Positions 48,521-56,826 of a stretch of 64,000 nucleotides of DNA are shown one piece after another. This DNA comes from Bacteroidota bacterium (GTDB lineage: Bacteria; Bacteroidota; Ignavibacteria; Palsa-1295), in the NCBI GenBank assembly GCA_021324735.1, contig JAJPIO010000007.1, forward strand, positions 62,001 through 126,000, in the 5' to 3' direction. Within the stretch, counting starts at the first letter, position 1, and each line of letters opens with the position of its first letter. A program made the translations under genes and the position numbers. A model generated the notes under the pieces. The model was not told the DNA's origin, made no database searches, and worked only from the letters and a program-made list of their open reading frames with translations.

Positions 48521-50536
48521 ATGACACGAAGCCCGAGTCTGAACGACGACGCGTCCTCCAATGCGTTGTCGAACCTTCAGACAATTTTCGAAAACACAAA
48601 AGATGCGATCTGGTCGGTCGATCGTGACCGACGATTTGTCATTTTCAACTCCGCCTTAAAAACGTCGATCTTCCATTTAACGGGCAGACACGTCACCGCT
48701 GGCGATAGCCATATCGATATCGAATGTGGCGAAGAAGCAAAATTTTGGAAGAGTGTTTACGATCGCGCCTTTCAGGACGAGCCCTTTACGATCGAGCGAA
48801 AATACGAGATTCCCGGTATTCCAAAGGTCGTTGAGTTTTCGATAAATCCTATTCACCACAAGGACGAGATCATTGGTATCGCCTGTATCGCTCGCAATGT
48901 CACACGCCTTCATAAGGTAACCGATGCCCTCACACGCTCGGAGCAAGCGTATCGGCTATTGTTCGAAAATTCTCCGTTACCAATGTGGGTACTGGACTTG
49001 GGGTCGACCAAATTCCTGCAAGCCAATCGAGCCGCCGCCAAACTCTATGGATATTCCGAGAAAGAATTTCTGGACCTGACGATCCTCGATCTTCAACTGG
49101 AGAAAAATCGCGACTATTTCGCTCAAACGCTATTGAAAGAGATCATCGGGGATCTCAACGACCGCCATGCGTTTTCAAAACATGTTAGGCGTAACGGAGA
49201 GGAGATCGACGTCGAACTGTTTAGCCATTATTTCCTTAGCGAGGGAAAACCGGCTCGTCTTACTCTTGTAAACGATATCACGGATAAGGTGCGGTCCGAA
49301 CAGGCCGTCGTTCATTCCAACGAACGATTTCGGCTTGCAGCCGAAGCCGTCACTTCCATAATCTGGGACTGGGATATCACGCTCGATCGGATGGAGCGCT
49401 TTGGTATGATGAAAAAAGTACTGGGCTATGATCCGGTTGCCGAAGGAGTGAGATCATTCGATTGGTGGCGCAAGCAGGTCCACGAAGATGATAGAGAACT
49501 GCTCGATCGGCAATTAGCCAGCGCTCTTCACGGGGAGCCTTATTTTGAGGCTGAATATCGAGTTCGACATCAGGATGGACATTACGTTTGGGTATGGGAC
49601 CGTGGTACGATCGTTCGAAATGCCGCCGGCGAACCGGTCCGCGCGGTAGGTAACACGTTAGATATCAGCGATCAAAAGCGGATGATCGCCGAGCTCGAAC
49701 TAGAACGCGAACGAGCGATCATTGCCAAACAGAATGCCGAGGAAATGAACCGCCTTAAAACGAATTTTCTGGCGAACATCAGCCATGAAATTCGAACACC
49801 GTTAACGGCGATCCTTGGCTATGCGGAACTCCTCGCGGAGCAAATTCCCGATCGGCATCAAGCGGAATTTGCAGCCACCATCGAAGCAAACGGCAAACGG
49901 CTGTTGAAAACGATCAATCAGATACTAAATCTCGCGAGGATCGAAGCCGGACGATTAGAGCTTCAGATCTCGGAAGTCGATCTGGTGGATGCGGTGGAGC
50001 AAAGCGTCGATCTTCTCCGGACCCTTGCATCGAAAAAGGGATTGGAATTGATAGTCCATAAACCAATAAAGCACTTGACCGCCTCGGTTGACGATCGGTA
50101 CTTGAATGAGATACTTACTAATTTGATCGGCAACGCCATCAAGTTTACCGAGCAAGGCACCATTCAGATCACTGCACGGCGTTGCGACGAACCTCACGAC
50201 GAAGTGGTGATCCCGCCCTTTTATCGCGTTCAAAAAGGCAGCGTACAGTTTCCCTGTTTTGCTATTGAAGTTCGGGACAGCGGAATAGGAATTTCCCAAG
50301 ACTTTTTGCCTCACATTTTCGAAGATTTTAAACAGGAATCGACAGGTTACGAGCGCTCCTTTGAAGGCACCGGACTGGGACTAAGTATCGCTGCCCGATT
50401 AGCAGAAGCCATGCAAGGATCGATCGAGGTGATATCCGCTCATGGGGGTGGCAGTCGATTTATCGTTCGCTTGCCTCTCGAGCTTTCAAGAGCTGACAGA
50501 ACAGCGACCTTCGATTTCGCCTCTACTACTACTTAA
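48521..50536 (+). CDS. PAS-domain sensor histidine kinase
   Basis: 671 residues, no clear TM segment. Three PAS/PAC units: about 12-130, 140-255 and 265-390, the last with EAEYRVRHQDGHYVWVWDRG. The HisKA phospho-acceptor His is at about 422 in NFLANISHEIRTPLTAILGYAELL. The HATPase part has NLIGNAIKFTEQG (N box), VRDSGIGIS (G1) and FEGTGLGLSIAARLAEAM (G2). It has no receiver and no adjacent response regulator, so its partner is elsewhere, possibly shared with the large hybrid kinase. A cytoplasmic sensor, probably of redox or small ligands through PAS. Confidence 0.92.
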   Translation: MTRSPSLNDDASSNALSNLQTIFENTKDAIWSVDRDRRFVIFNSALKTSIFHLTGRHVTAGDSHIDIECGEEAKFWKSVYDRAFQDEPFTIERKYEIPGIPKVVEFSINPIHHKDEIIGIACIARNVTRLHKVTDALTRSEQAYRLLFENSPLPMWVLDLGSTKFLQANRAAAKLYGYSEKEFLDLTILDLQLEKNRDYFAQTLLKEIIGDLNDRHAFSKHVRRNGEEIDVELFSHYFLSEGKPARLTLVNDITDKVRSEQAVVHSNERFRLAAEAVTSIIWDWDITLDRMERFGMMKKVLGYDPVAEGVRSFDWWRKQVHEDDRELLDRQLASALHGEPYFEAEYRVRHQDGHYVWVWDRGTIVRNAAGEPVRAVGNTLDISDQKRMIAELELERERAIIAKQNAEEMNRLKTNFLANISHEIRTPLTAILGYAELLAEQIPDRHQAEFAATIEANGKRLLKTINQILNLARIEAGRLELQISEVDLVDAVEQSVDLLRTLASKKGLELIVHKPIKHLTASVDDRYLNEILTNLIGNAIKFTEQGTIQITARRCDEPHDEVVIPPFYRVQKGSVQFPCFAIEVRDSGIGISQDFLPHIFEDFKQESTGYERSFEGTGLGLSIAARLAEAMQGSIEVISAHGGGSRFIVRLPLELSRADRTATFDFASTTT

Positions 50537-50549
50537 CGGTCGCTTCTTT

Positions 50550-51320
50550 TTAATGGCCCGGCTTCTTCGAAAGGAAGGCCGCTACTCCCCTTTTCGTATC
50601 ATCCGTCGCCCGAGCGAGCGCGTTCATCGAGGCCGCGTATTCGAGTCCGGCCTCGAGGCTCATTCCGTGCGATGCCGCGAGCAGCGATTTAGTTAAGGCA
50701 ATAGCGCTCGGCGAATTTTTCGCAACCTGCATCGCATACTCTTGAACTGCACCTTCGAGCGAACCGCATGGTACAACATATTGTGCGAGCCCTAATGAAT
50801 AGGCTTCTTCGGCGCTGATCTTACGAGCACTAAGTAGCAATTCACGAGCATGCTGCTCGCCGATCTTGCGAACGAGGAAGATCGACACTAAGGCCGGAAT
50901 AAACCCGATCGCGGTTTCAGTATAACCAAATTGCGAATCGTCGGCGGCGAAGATGACGTCGCAGACCGTTGCTAATCCACATCCACCAGCCAATGCAGCC
51001 CCATGCACTTGTGCGATCGTAAATTTCGGATAGGTATAAATTTGCCACAACAGATCTCGCAAGGAGCGTGAATCGGCAAGATTCTCTTCGGGGCCATTCT
51101 CCGATATCTGCTGAAGGTACGAAAGATCAGCACCGGCGCTGAACGTATTGCCCTGCCCTCGCAGGATCACAACACGCACGTCTTCGTCTTCGCGAAGTTC
51201 ACTGAAGGCTTGCTTCAACTGAGCGATAAGTTGCGGCGAGAGAGCATTGCGTTTCTCTTCGCGCGTCATGGTGATAGTGGCGATGGGATGACTCTTGTCG
51301 ATGGTGAGGAAGGTGCTCAC
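50550..51320 (-). CDS. Enoyl-CoA hydratase/isomerase (crotonase family)
   Basis: 256 residues. FSAGADLSYL is the oxyanion-hole motif, and HGAALAGGCGLATVCDVIFAADDSQFGYTETAIGFIP is the core. Relative to rat crotonase the second catalytic Glu (164) is kept (TET) but Glu144 is Gly (GGCGLA), as in methylglutaconyl-CoA hydratase-like and some isomerase members. A role in beta-oxidation or branched-chain amino acid breakdown is plausible. It ends a leftward run with the acetyltransferase, the CBM-like protein and ispG. Confidence 0.9.
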   Translation of the reverse strand: MSTFLTIDKSHPIATITMTREEKRNALSPQLIAQLKQAFSELREDEDVRVVILRGQGNTFSAGADLSYLQQISENGPEENLADSRSLRDLLWQIYTYPKFTIAQVHGAALAGGCGLATVCDVIFAADDSQFGYTETAIGFIPALVSIFLVRKIGEQHARELLLSARKISAEEAYSLGLAQYVVPCGSLEGAVQEYAMQVAKNSPSAIALTKSLLAASHGMSLEAGLEYAASMNALARATDDTKRGVAAFLSKKPGH

Positions 51321-51334
51321 GGCGAATTACAGTA

Positions 51335-51895
51335 TTATAGTGGACGATACCACAGGAATTGAATCTCGTTCGGCAGACCAGGATAAGCATCGGGCCGGAC
51401 GACACGAAGTTCGCATCCCATTGCTGCATAGAACTTACAAGCGCGAACATTAATGTCCTGCGTTTCGACCTTGAGTTCGGTGCATCCCTTGCTTGTTCCC
51501 CAGCCAATAGCGTTACTGAAAAGCCTCGAGCCGATCATCTGACGTCGATAATCGGGATGGATGCGAAGGTCCCACATAACTACAAGGTCAGCGCGCCCTT
51601 CCAGCATATCGACACCGTGCGTATTCCATGCGAGAACCGTCCCGCCCACTCGTTGGTCTCCGTCAAACGCTGAGAAGATCGTCCACTTCGAAACATCGAA
51701 CGTATTGGCCCAGGCAAGGGGACTATCAACATCGTCATAGTTTTTGACGAAGGGCTGCTCGATGGATTCTTCCTCAAGAATCCACTTGCCATTGAAGTTT
51801 GGTCTGAAGACCGACGCTACTCGATACGTGATTGGAATTTGGGAATATGTTTCGAACACTTCCGCGGTCGGAAGTTCTTCGACAATCTCAATCAT
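51335..51895 (-). CDS. GNAT-family N-acetyltransferase
   Basis: 186 residues. ADLVVMWDLRIHPDYRRQMIGSRLFSNAI is motif A with the R-x-x-x-I-G-S-R acetyl-CoA loop, preceded by a strand; ELKVETQDINVRACKFYAAMGCELRVV is motif B. The N-terminal part (ITYRVASVFR) is a substrate region of unknown specificity. It is 15 bp upstream of the enoyl-CoA hydratase start and 21 bp downstream of the previous stop, so likely co-transcribed. Confidence 0.85.
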   Translation of the reverse strand: MIEIVEELPTAEVFETYSQIPITYRVASVFRPNFNGKWILEEESIEQPFVKNYDDVDSPLAWANTFDVSKWTIFSAFDGDQRVGGTVLAWNTHGVDMLEGRADLVVMWDLRIHPDYRRQMIGSRLFSNAIGWGTSKGCTELKVETQDINVRACKFYAAMGCELRVVRPDAYPGLPNEIQFLWYRPL

Positions 51896-51916
51896 TGTCT
51901 CGAAGTAGATTACGAA

Positions 51917-52528
51917 TCAATACGCGTAAGGCTTTCCGTTTGTATCAATAGACAAGTCATCAAACCAAGCGGTACCATTCATGCCGCACATTATAACACC
52001 AAAATCGAGACTGGTTGCCGAATCACTCACAGGAATTGAGAAGGAATACCGCTTCCAATCGCGATCTCCCTTGACAGCGGAATCGAACATATTATTAAAA
52101 GCGAGAGCACCATTGGGTCCGTCCACCCTCCACCAGAGACCCGCCCAATTCGAGACGTGTGATGTTTTAATCCATCCGCTATAAGTCACAGTCTTACCTC
52201 GAAGGTCTCGCAATAGATCGGAAAAACAGTTTTGACAATCCTCCCTTGCAGATGAATGTGCGCCTTCGATTGTCCTTAATCTTAAGGAGTACTTCCCGGA
52301 GCGCACAGTAGTACTGTCCAAAGAAACATCGAAGCCTTCTTCTCTCGCCGTATTGAGACGGTGAGTTTTCGGATTGAGACCTCCGCCTGCATACCAATTG
52401 ACTGGAAGAGAATTAGCAGGCTGTTCAAATCCGAGATTCAACTCGTGAATAGTATATATCTTAGACGCTTCACAAAAGAGAATAATCACGCCCAACAACA
52501 ATCCGTATGAATGGACCTGGCTAAGCAT
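51917..52528 (-). CDS. Exported protein with a carbohydrate-binding-like beta domain
   Basis: 203 residues. The N-terminal MLSQVHSYGLLLGVIILFCEASKIYT looks like a signal peptide or membrane anchor. The rest (ELNLGFEQPANSLPVNWYAGG, SGKYSLRLRT, TYSGWIKTSHVSNWAGLWWRVDGPNG, WFDDLSID) is a jelly-roll of the galactose-binding/CBM type, often found in surface proteins. Its ATG follows directly after the ispG TAA. Position among ispG, GNAT and crotonase genes does not reveal its role. Confidence 0.75.
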   Translation of the reverse strand: MLSQVHSYGLLLGVIILFCEASKIYTIHELNLGFEQPANSLPVNWYAGGGLNPKTHRLNTAREEGFDVSLDSTTVRSGKYSLRLRTIEGAHSSAREDCQNCFSDLLRDLRGKTVTYSGWIKTSHVSNWAGLWWRVDGPNGALAFNNMFDSAVKGDRDWKRYSFSIPVSDSATSLDFGVIMCGMNGTAWFDDLSIDTNGKPYAY

Positions 52529-53644
52529 TTACCCCACAAAGTTCGTCACTTCTTCGATCAGCGTCGAGACGATCTCTTCTTCCTTAATTCGCCGGATCAT
52601 CTCGCCTTTACGGTAGAGAATACCAACGCCTTTACCGGCCGCTATACCAATATCGGCTTCGGAGGCTTCACCGGGGCCGTTCACGACACAGCCCAGCAGC
52701 GCCACCTTTACGGGCTTCTTAATATGCGCAACTGCTTCCTCTAATTCGCGCGTCACCTTGAAGAGATCGATCTCCAATCGTCCACAGGTCGGACACGCGA
52801 TGATCTCGACATTGCGCGTTGCAAGCCCGAGTGTGCGCAGAATTTCTTTACCGGTCTCGACTTCTTTCTCCGGCTCATCGGTGAGCGAAACGCGAATGGT
52901 ATCTCCAATGCCTTCGGCGAGCAGCGTGCCAATACCAACAGCAGACTTAATAGAACCGACGCGCGTAGTACCAGCCTCGGTTACACCCAGATGCAATGGA
53001 TAATCCGTGCGCTCGGCAACAAGACGGTAGGCATCGATCATCAGGCGTACATCGGTCGATTTAACGCTGATGATGACGTCCTCAAAGTTAAAGTCTTCGC
53101 AGATCTGTACGTGCCGCATGGCCGACTCATACAGTGCTTCTGCCGTCGGATAACCGTGCTTATCGAGAATATCTTTTTCGAGAGAGCCGGAGTTCACTCC
53201 GATGCGAATTGGGATCCGCTTCTCTTTCGCCTTACCGAGCACTTCATGGATGCGTTCGATCTTGCCAATGTTGCCCGGGTTCAGTCTCACCTTCGCGACA
53301 TTTCCCTCGATCGCTTTTAACGCGAATACATGATTGAAGTGAATATCCGCAACGACCGGAATATTCGATCGACGAACGATCTCGGCAATACCTTCCGCTG
53401 CTTCCCAATCATTGACCGTTACGCGGGCAATATCGCAACCCGCTTCTTCCATACGCTTGATCTGCGCGACGGTTGCATCTACATCCCCGGTCTTGGTCTT
53501 CGTCATTGACTGCACGGAGATCGGAGCGCCATCGCCAACTGGAATATGACCGATCATAACGCGTCGCGATTTACGGCGAGCATGAGACGTTGTCGAATGA
53601 CCGTTTTGCGAGCCGGTAACTACCGGAAGAAGTGTATCTAGCAT
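52529..53644 (-). CDS. ispG: Flavodoxin/ferredoxin-dependent HMBPP synthase IspG
   Basis: 371 residues. It converts MEcPP to HMBPP in the non-mevalonate isoprenoid route. RRVMIGHIPVGDGAPISVQSMTKTKTGDV opens the TIM barrel. The C-terminal [4Fe-4S] domain has IIACPTCGRLEIDL (two Cys) and ALLGCVVNGPGEASEADIGIAAG (third Cys). It is the short form, without the insert found in plant-type enzymes. The region between it and the rhomboid gene (53645-53721) holds a repeat. Confidence 0.96.
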   Translation of the reverse strand: MLDTLLPVVTGSQNGHSTTSHARRKSRRVMIGHIPVGDGAPISVQSMTKTKTGDVDATVAQIKRMEEAGCDIARVTVNDWEAAEGIAEIVRRSNIPVVADIHFNHVFALKAIEGNVAKVRLNPGNIGKIERIHEVLGKAKEKRIPIRIGVNSGSLEKDILDKHGYPTAEALYESAMRHVQICEDFNFEDVIISVKSTDVRLMIDAYRLVAERTDYPLHLGVTEAGTTRVGSIKSAVGIGTLLAEGIGDTIRVSLTDEPEKEVETGKEILRTLGLATRNVEIIACPTCGRLEIDLFKVTRELEEAVAHIKKPVKVALLGCVVNGPGEASEADIGIAAGKGVGILYRKGEMIRRIKEEEIVSTLIEEVTNFVG

Positions 53645-53671
53645 GTGCCGAAAATGGCGACGTTAATGATT

Positions 53672-53724
53672 GGCCCTTAGCTAACTGGCCTAAACTCTTA
53701 GCTTGACTGGCCCTTAAACTCTTA
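53672..53724. repeat. Tandem repeat between rhomboid and ispG genes
   Basis: Two or three imperfect copies built around TGGCC and TAAACTCTTA (53691-53700 and 53715-53724, period 24). The second copy contains the rhomboid stop codon. Confidence 0.6.
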
Positions 53725-54702
53725 CCTTCGCTCTTCCATTCGCTTCGAGGCTTCAAAGAGAATATCACGCTCCTCGTCGGTCAGGTTCTGATATCCCGTA
53801 GCCGCGATCTTATCCAGAATTCGATCGATCTCTTCCTGCGTAATTACGCGGGATTGGCCAACATTGCTTGCATTGCCGGTATTGACCGGCGAATGGGCCT
53901 GATCGATATCGCGATATTCGGCATCGACCGCACTACTCTGCCGAGGCTTTGGAGACCGGTTAAAAAATCCTGTTCCACGTGATTGCGGAGATCGTCCACC
54001 TGACCACTGAGATCTGCCAATACCACCGCTTCTCCGAAAATTAGCGAGATTCACACGCCCCAGGATCAGCATGTAGATGATACCCGTCAGTGCGCCGCCA
54101 AGATGTGCAAGATGGCTTACGTTATCGCCTGCACCAACGGTGGAAAAGACTTCGATACCGATCCATGCGGCAACCAGGTATTTTGCTCGGATCGGCAATA
54201 TGAAGTAGAAGTAAATATATCGGTCCGGGAACATGAGAGCGAATGCCACCATGACGCCAAAGATCGCGCCTGACGCTCCGATGAGCGGGCCGCCCTCAAT
54301 ACCTAACATTCCGGACATGATGAGATGTGCAAGCCCGCCACCGAGCCCGCACAACAAATAAAAGATCAGAAATCGCCGCGTCCCTAATGTTTGCTCGACC
54401 TCGACACCGAACATCCATAACGCAAACATATTGAACAGAATATGCATGAAGCCTTCATGCAGGAACATGTAGCTGAAGAATTGCCAGGCGTAGAAAAAAG
54501 GATGGGTGACCGGCCACAGAGCGAAATACTGGAAGATCATCTCGTTGATCGAGATGCCATTACCAAATTGAAATTTACCGAAAAGCAGTTGAATCAGATA
54601 GACCGCGACATTGGCGCCGATCAGATACTTTAATGCCGGGGGCAAAAACGAAAAGCCCGACATGCGCGAGCGCCGATACTGCTGTTGTGGATCCCAAGAC
54701 AT
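53722..54702 (-). CDS. Rhomboid-family intramembrane serine protease
   Basis: 326 residues with about six TM helices in residues 20-215. The catalytic Ser is in GASGAIFGVMVAFALMF and the His in VSHLAHLGGALTGIIYMLIL. HEGFMHILFNMFALWMFG is the WR/His-Asn region before the active site. The C-terminal 110 residues are hydrophilic, Gly/Ser/Arg-rich (RSGGIGRSQWSGGRSPQS) and end in a helix (EEIDRILDKIAATGYQNLTDEERDILFEASKRMEERR). It cleaves TM segments of membrane proteins. Confidence 0.93.
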   Translation of the reverse strand: MSWDPQQQYRRSRMSGFSFLPPALKYLIGANVAVYLIQLLFGKFQFGNGISINEMIFQYFALWPVTHPFFYAWQFFSYMFLHEGFMHILFNMFALWMFGVEVEQTLGTRRFLIFYLLCGLGGGLAHLIMSGMLGIEGGPLIGASGAIFGVMVAFALMFPDRYIYFYFILPIRAKYLVAAWIGIEVFSTVGAGDNVSHLAHLGGALTGIIYMLILGRVNLANFRRSGGIGRSQWSGGRSPQSRGTGFFNRSPKPRQSSAVDAEYRDIDQAHSPVNTGNASNVGQSRVITQEEIDRILDKIAATGYQNLTDEERDILFEASKRMEERR

Positions 54703-54978
54703 TCCGAAGTGCTTTCTATTCTATCGTCCTATGGCTGACGGTCTGTTACTGCAAATCCTAATCCTACGATATCTTATACTTCACATCAAGATTCTCTTAC
54801 GTCAAGCCTCCTACGGTCGAACCGGTGTTAAGTAACGTTAGTCATGAAGGACCGGTACCAGTCCGGGCAAAACACCGCAACCGCCGGTTTAGCGCCTTAG
54901 ACGTAGAAAGGCAACATGAATTGTCTCGTGAGAAGGAAATAATGGGAAGAGGGAGCTTATCCTCATAAAGGGAGGGCC
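54703..54978. other. Intergenic region without recognised gene
   Basis: 276 bp between the HNH gene end and the rhomboid start. No credible reading frame was seen. An AGTCCGGGC sequence recalls the RNase P core but the rest of that RNA is missing. Confidence 0.5.
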
Positions 54979-55686
54979 TTATCCCATAAAGAGATACGGC
55001 TCCCAATCCTTATCGACCCGGCCCGCGAACTGGCGTAAGAACGTGACATGATTGGGGCGGATCGGGCGACGAAGAAGCTGCATCTGAGCCTCGTCCGGAG
55101 TCTGGCTGCCTTTAACATTATTGCAACGAAGACATGCGCTGACGAGATTTTCCCAGGAGTCTTCTCCACCGCGGCTCTTCGGAATAATATGATCGACTGT
55201 CAGCGTCACGCTGGTTGCGCCGCAATATTGGCACTTATGCCCATCACGCCGAAGAATATTTTTGCGTGAAAGGATGACCTTCTTAAACGGCACACGCACA
55301 TAGGTCGAAAGACGTATGACGCTTGGAAACGGCATCGTAACCGATGTCGAGTGCACGCGACGGTTCGTCATTGCACAGACTAACTCCGCCTTCGCAAGGT
55401 AAAGAAGAATGATCGCCTTCTCGACGCTTGTAATGGCGAGCGGTTCGTAGTTACCGTTCAGAATTAAGACTTTGCCGTTGAGCTTGGAGTGTGCAGGGCT
55501 AAACTCATTATCGTCGTCCTCCAAAAGAGCGACGTGCCTTTGAAGAGGAAGCGATAATTGACGTTGCTCCGCCTTAGCTCTCGAAGAGCGAGAGCTTTGC
55601 GACGCGCGCACTTTCGGTGCGCTGGACCGTTTATGACCGTTCGGTTCGAATGCGACTTTCTCCTTTCCGAAGGAGCATAAGAACAA
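54979..55686 (-). CDS. HNH endonuclease
   Basis: About 235 residues from a TTG at 55686; the true start is uncertain because no good ATG exists in this part. The first about 60 residues are basic and Ser-rich. The family core starts at KVLILNGNYEPLAITSVEKAIILLYLAKAELV. The HNH motif is CQYCGATSVTLTVDHIIPKSRGGEDSWENLVSACLRCNNVKGSQTP, with two CxxC zinc pairs, the VDH catalytic His and the Asn. Such single-domain HNH proteins are common in Bacteroidota-like genomes; their biological role is unclear. It is not next to a phage or restriction system here. Confidence 0.87.
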   Translation of the reverse strand: MFLCSFGKEKVAFEPNGHKRSSAPKVRASQSSRSSRAKAEQRQLSLPLQRHVALLEDDDNEFSPAHSKLNGKVLILNGNYEPLAITSVEKAIILLYLAKAELVCAMTNRRVHSTSVTMPFPSVIRLSTYVRVPFKKVILSRKNILRRDGHKCQYCGATSVTLTVDHIIPKSRGGEDSWENLVSACLRCNNVKGSQTPDEAQMQLLRRPIRPNHVTFLRQFAGRVDKDWEPYLFMG

Positions 55687-55722
55687 TTCTCGTGCTCGAA
55701 TCTGGAGTCACTATTGTAATGT

Positions 55723-55734
55723 TGCCTCGAGGCA
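55723..55734. repeat. 12-bp palindrome upstream of the SDR gene
   Basis: TGCCTCGAGGCA is a perfect palindrome just before the TTGAAT / TATAAT elements (55736-55766) that could drive the SDR gene. A repressor site is possible. Confidence 0.4.
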
Positions 55735-55735
55735 G

Positions 55736-55766
55736 TTGAATTCCCGCCCAGGAAAGGCATTATAAT
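55736..55766 (+). promoter_or_regulatory. Candidate promoter of the SDR gene
   Basis: TTGAAT at 55736-55741 and TATAAT at 55761-55766, 19 bp apart, with TTTG following. About 30 bp before the ATG. The spacing is slightly long for sigma-70. Confidence 0.35.
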
Positions 55767-55797
55767 TTGTTCACATCACCACGTTCCATTTTTCACC

Positions 55798-56556
55798 ATG
55801 TTCGATTTTAAAGAAAAGAATGTACTCATCACGGGCGGATCTCGAGGAATTGGATTGGCGACCGCTCTTGCCTTTGCCAATGCAGGAGCTAATGTAGCGT
55901 TCACTTACCATTCGGATGATGTCGCGGCCGCCTCTGCTGTGAAAGGCATTCAGCAATTTGGTGTAAAGGCTTTAAGCGCAAAAGTGAATTTCTCGGAAGA
56001 GACCGATCTTTCCAGGATCATCGAAGACGTAATAAAGAATTGGGGCTCACTGGATATTGCGATCGGCAACGCAGGGATTTGGAAAGGCGCGCTCGTCCAG
56101 GACATGTCGGTCGAAGAATATCGCGAAACAATGGATGTTAATATGACGGGTACATTCCTGCTCGCGAAATTCTCCGCTCAGCAAATGATAAAACAACGCT
56201 CCGGCTCCATGGTCTTCATCTCTTCGACTGCAGGCCAGCGCGGTGAATCGCAACATTCGCATTACGCCGCTTCGAAAGGTGCACAGATCAGTTTTACGAA
56301 GTCACTTGCTGTTGAGCTGGCGCCCTATAATATTCGGGTCAATTCGGTCGCACCCGGTTGGGTGAACACAGACATGACATCGGCGGCTTTGACCGATCCT
56401 GAAGAATCCCAGCGAATTAAAACAGTTGTTCCTCTTGCTCGGGCAGGGCAACCGCACGAGATCGCTAATGCTGTATTGTTCTTGGCAAGCCCCTTGGCCA
56501 GCTATATTACAGGAGAAATTTTGAATGTAAATGGCGGAATGGTGCTCTGCGGCTAA
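55798..56556 (+). CDS. Short-chain dehydrogenase/reductase (FabG-like)
   Basis: 252 residues. The NAD(P) motif TGGSRGIG, NAGIWKG, the catalytic Ser in VFISSTAG and the YAASKGA Tyr-Lys pair are present. PGWVNTDMTS and a terminal GEILNVNGGMVLCG follow the classical SDR pattern. It could be 3-oxoacyl-ACP reductase or any FabG-like oxidoreductase. It is isolated from other fatty-acid genes. Confidence 0.9.
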   Translation: MFDFKEKNVLITGGSRGIGLATALAFANAGANVAFTYHSDDVAAASAVKGIQQFGVKALSAKVNFSEETDLSRIIEDVIKNWGSLDIAIGNAGIWKGALVQDMSVEEYRETMDVNMTGTFLLAKFSAQQMIKQRSGSMVFISSTAGQRGESQHSHYAASKGAQISFTKSLAVELAPYNIRVNSVAPGWVNTDMTSAALTDPEESQRIKTVVPLARAGQPHEIANAVLFLASPLASYITGEILNVNGGMVLCG

Positions 56557-56593
56557 GCTTTTCTTAAAGCATACGGATTTGTCTCTCCGACTA

Positions 56594-56625
56594 CTTGTTT
56601 TTTTGACAGACCTTTATTATATTTG
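56594..56625 (+). promoter_or_regulatory. Candidate Bacteroidetes-type promoter of the adhesin gene
   Basis: TTG at 56595-56597, 20 bp, then TATATTTG at 56618-56625, an exact TAnnTTTG box with near-standard spacing. Transcription would begin about 56630, leaving a leader of about 195 nt before the ATG at 56827. Confidence 0.5.
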
Positions 56626-56663
56626 TCAGAGTTAGTTTTCCAAGAGTTTGCCCAGATCCCCCT

Positions 56664-56800
56664 GGCGCACTAAGCGCCGCTCAGCAATGAGAGAGTTCTG
56701 GCACCGCATGACAGACCCCTTCGAAGTCCTCATGCATTGGTTTGCTGGTGTATTCGCTGCCGACCGGCAGGACACGTTGACCTTATTCGACCGTCCCTAA
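56664..56800 (+). other. Leader with a hairpin and 37-codon ORF
   Basis: A small hairpin GGCGC-ACTAA-GCGCC (56664-56678) is followed by an ATG-started frame of 37 codons (56687-56800, MREFWHRMTDPFEV and on). It has no strong Shine-Dalgarno. It could be a leader peptide or just chance in a long 5' untranslated region. Confidence 0.3.
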
Positions 56801-56826
56801 AGTCGCAGCCTTAAATTAAGATTGCC

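Noticed and set aside
54860-54960. Resemblance of AGTCCGGGC to an RNase P RNA core
   Set aside because: The other conserved blocks and the 3' end of RNase P RNA were not found, and the gap is too short for the usual RNA.
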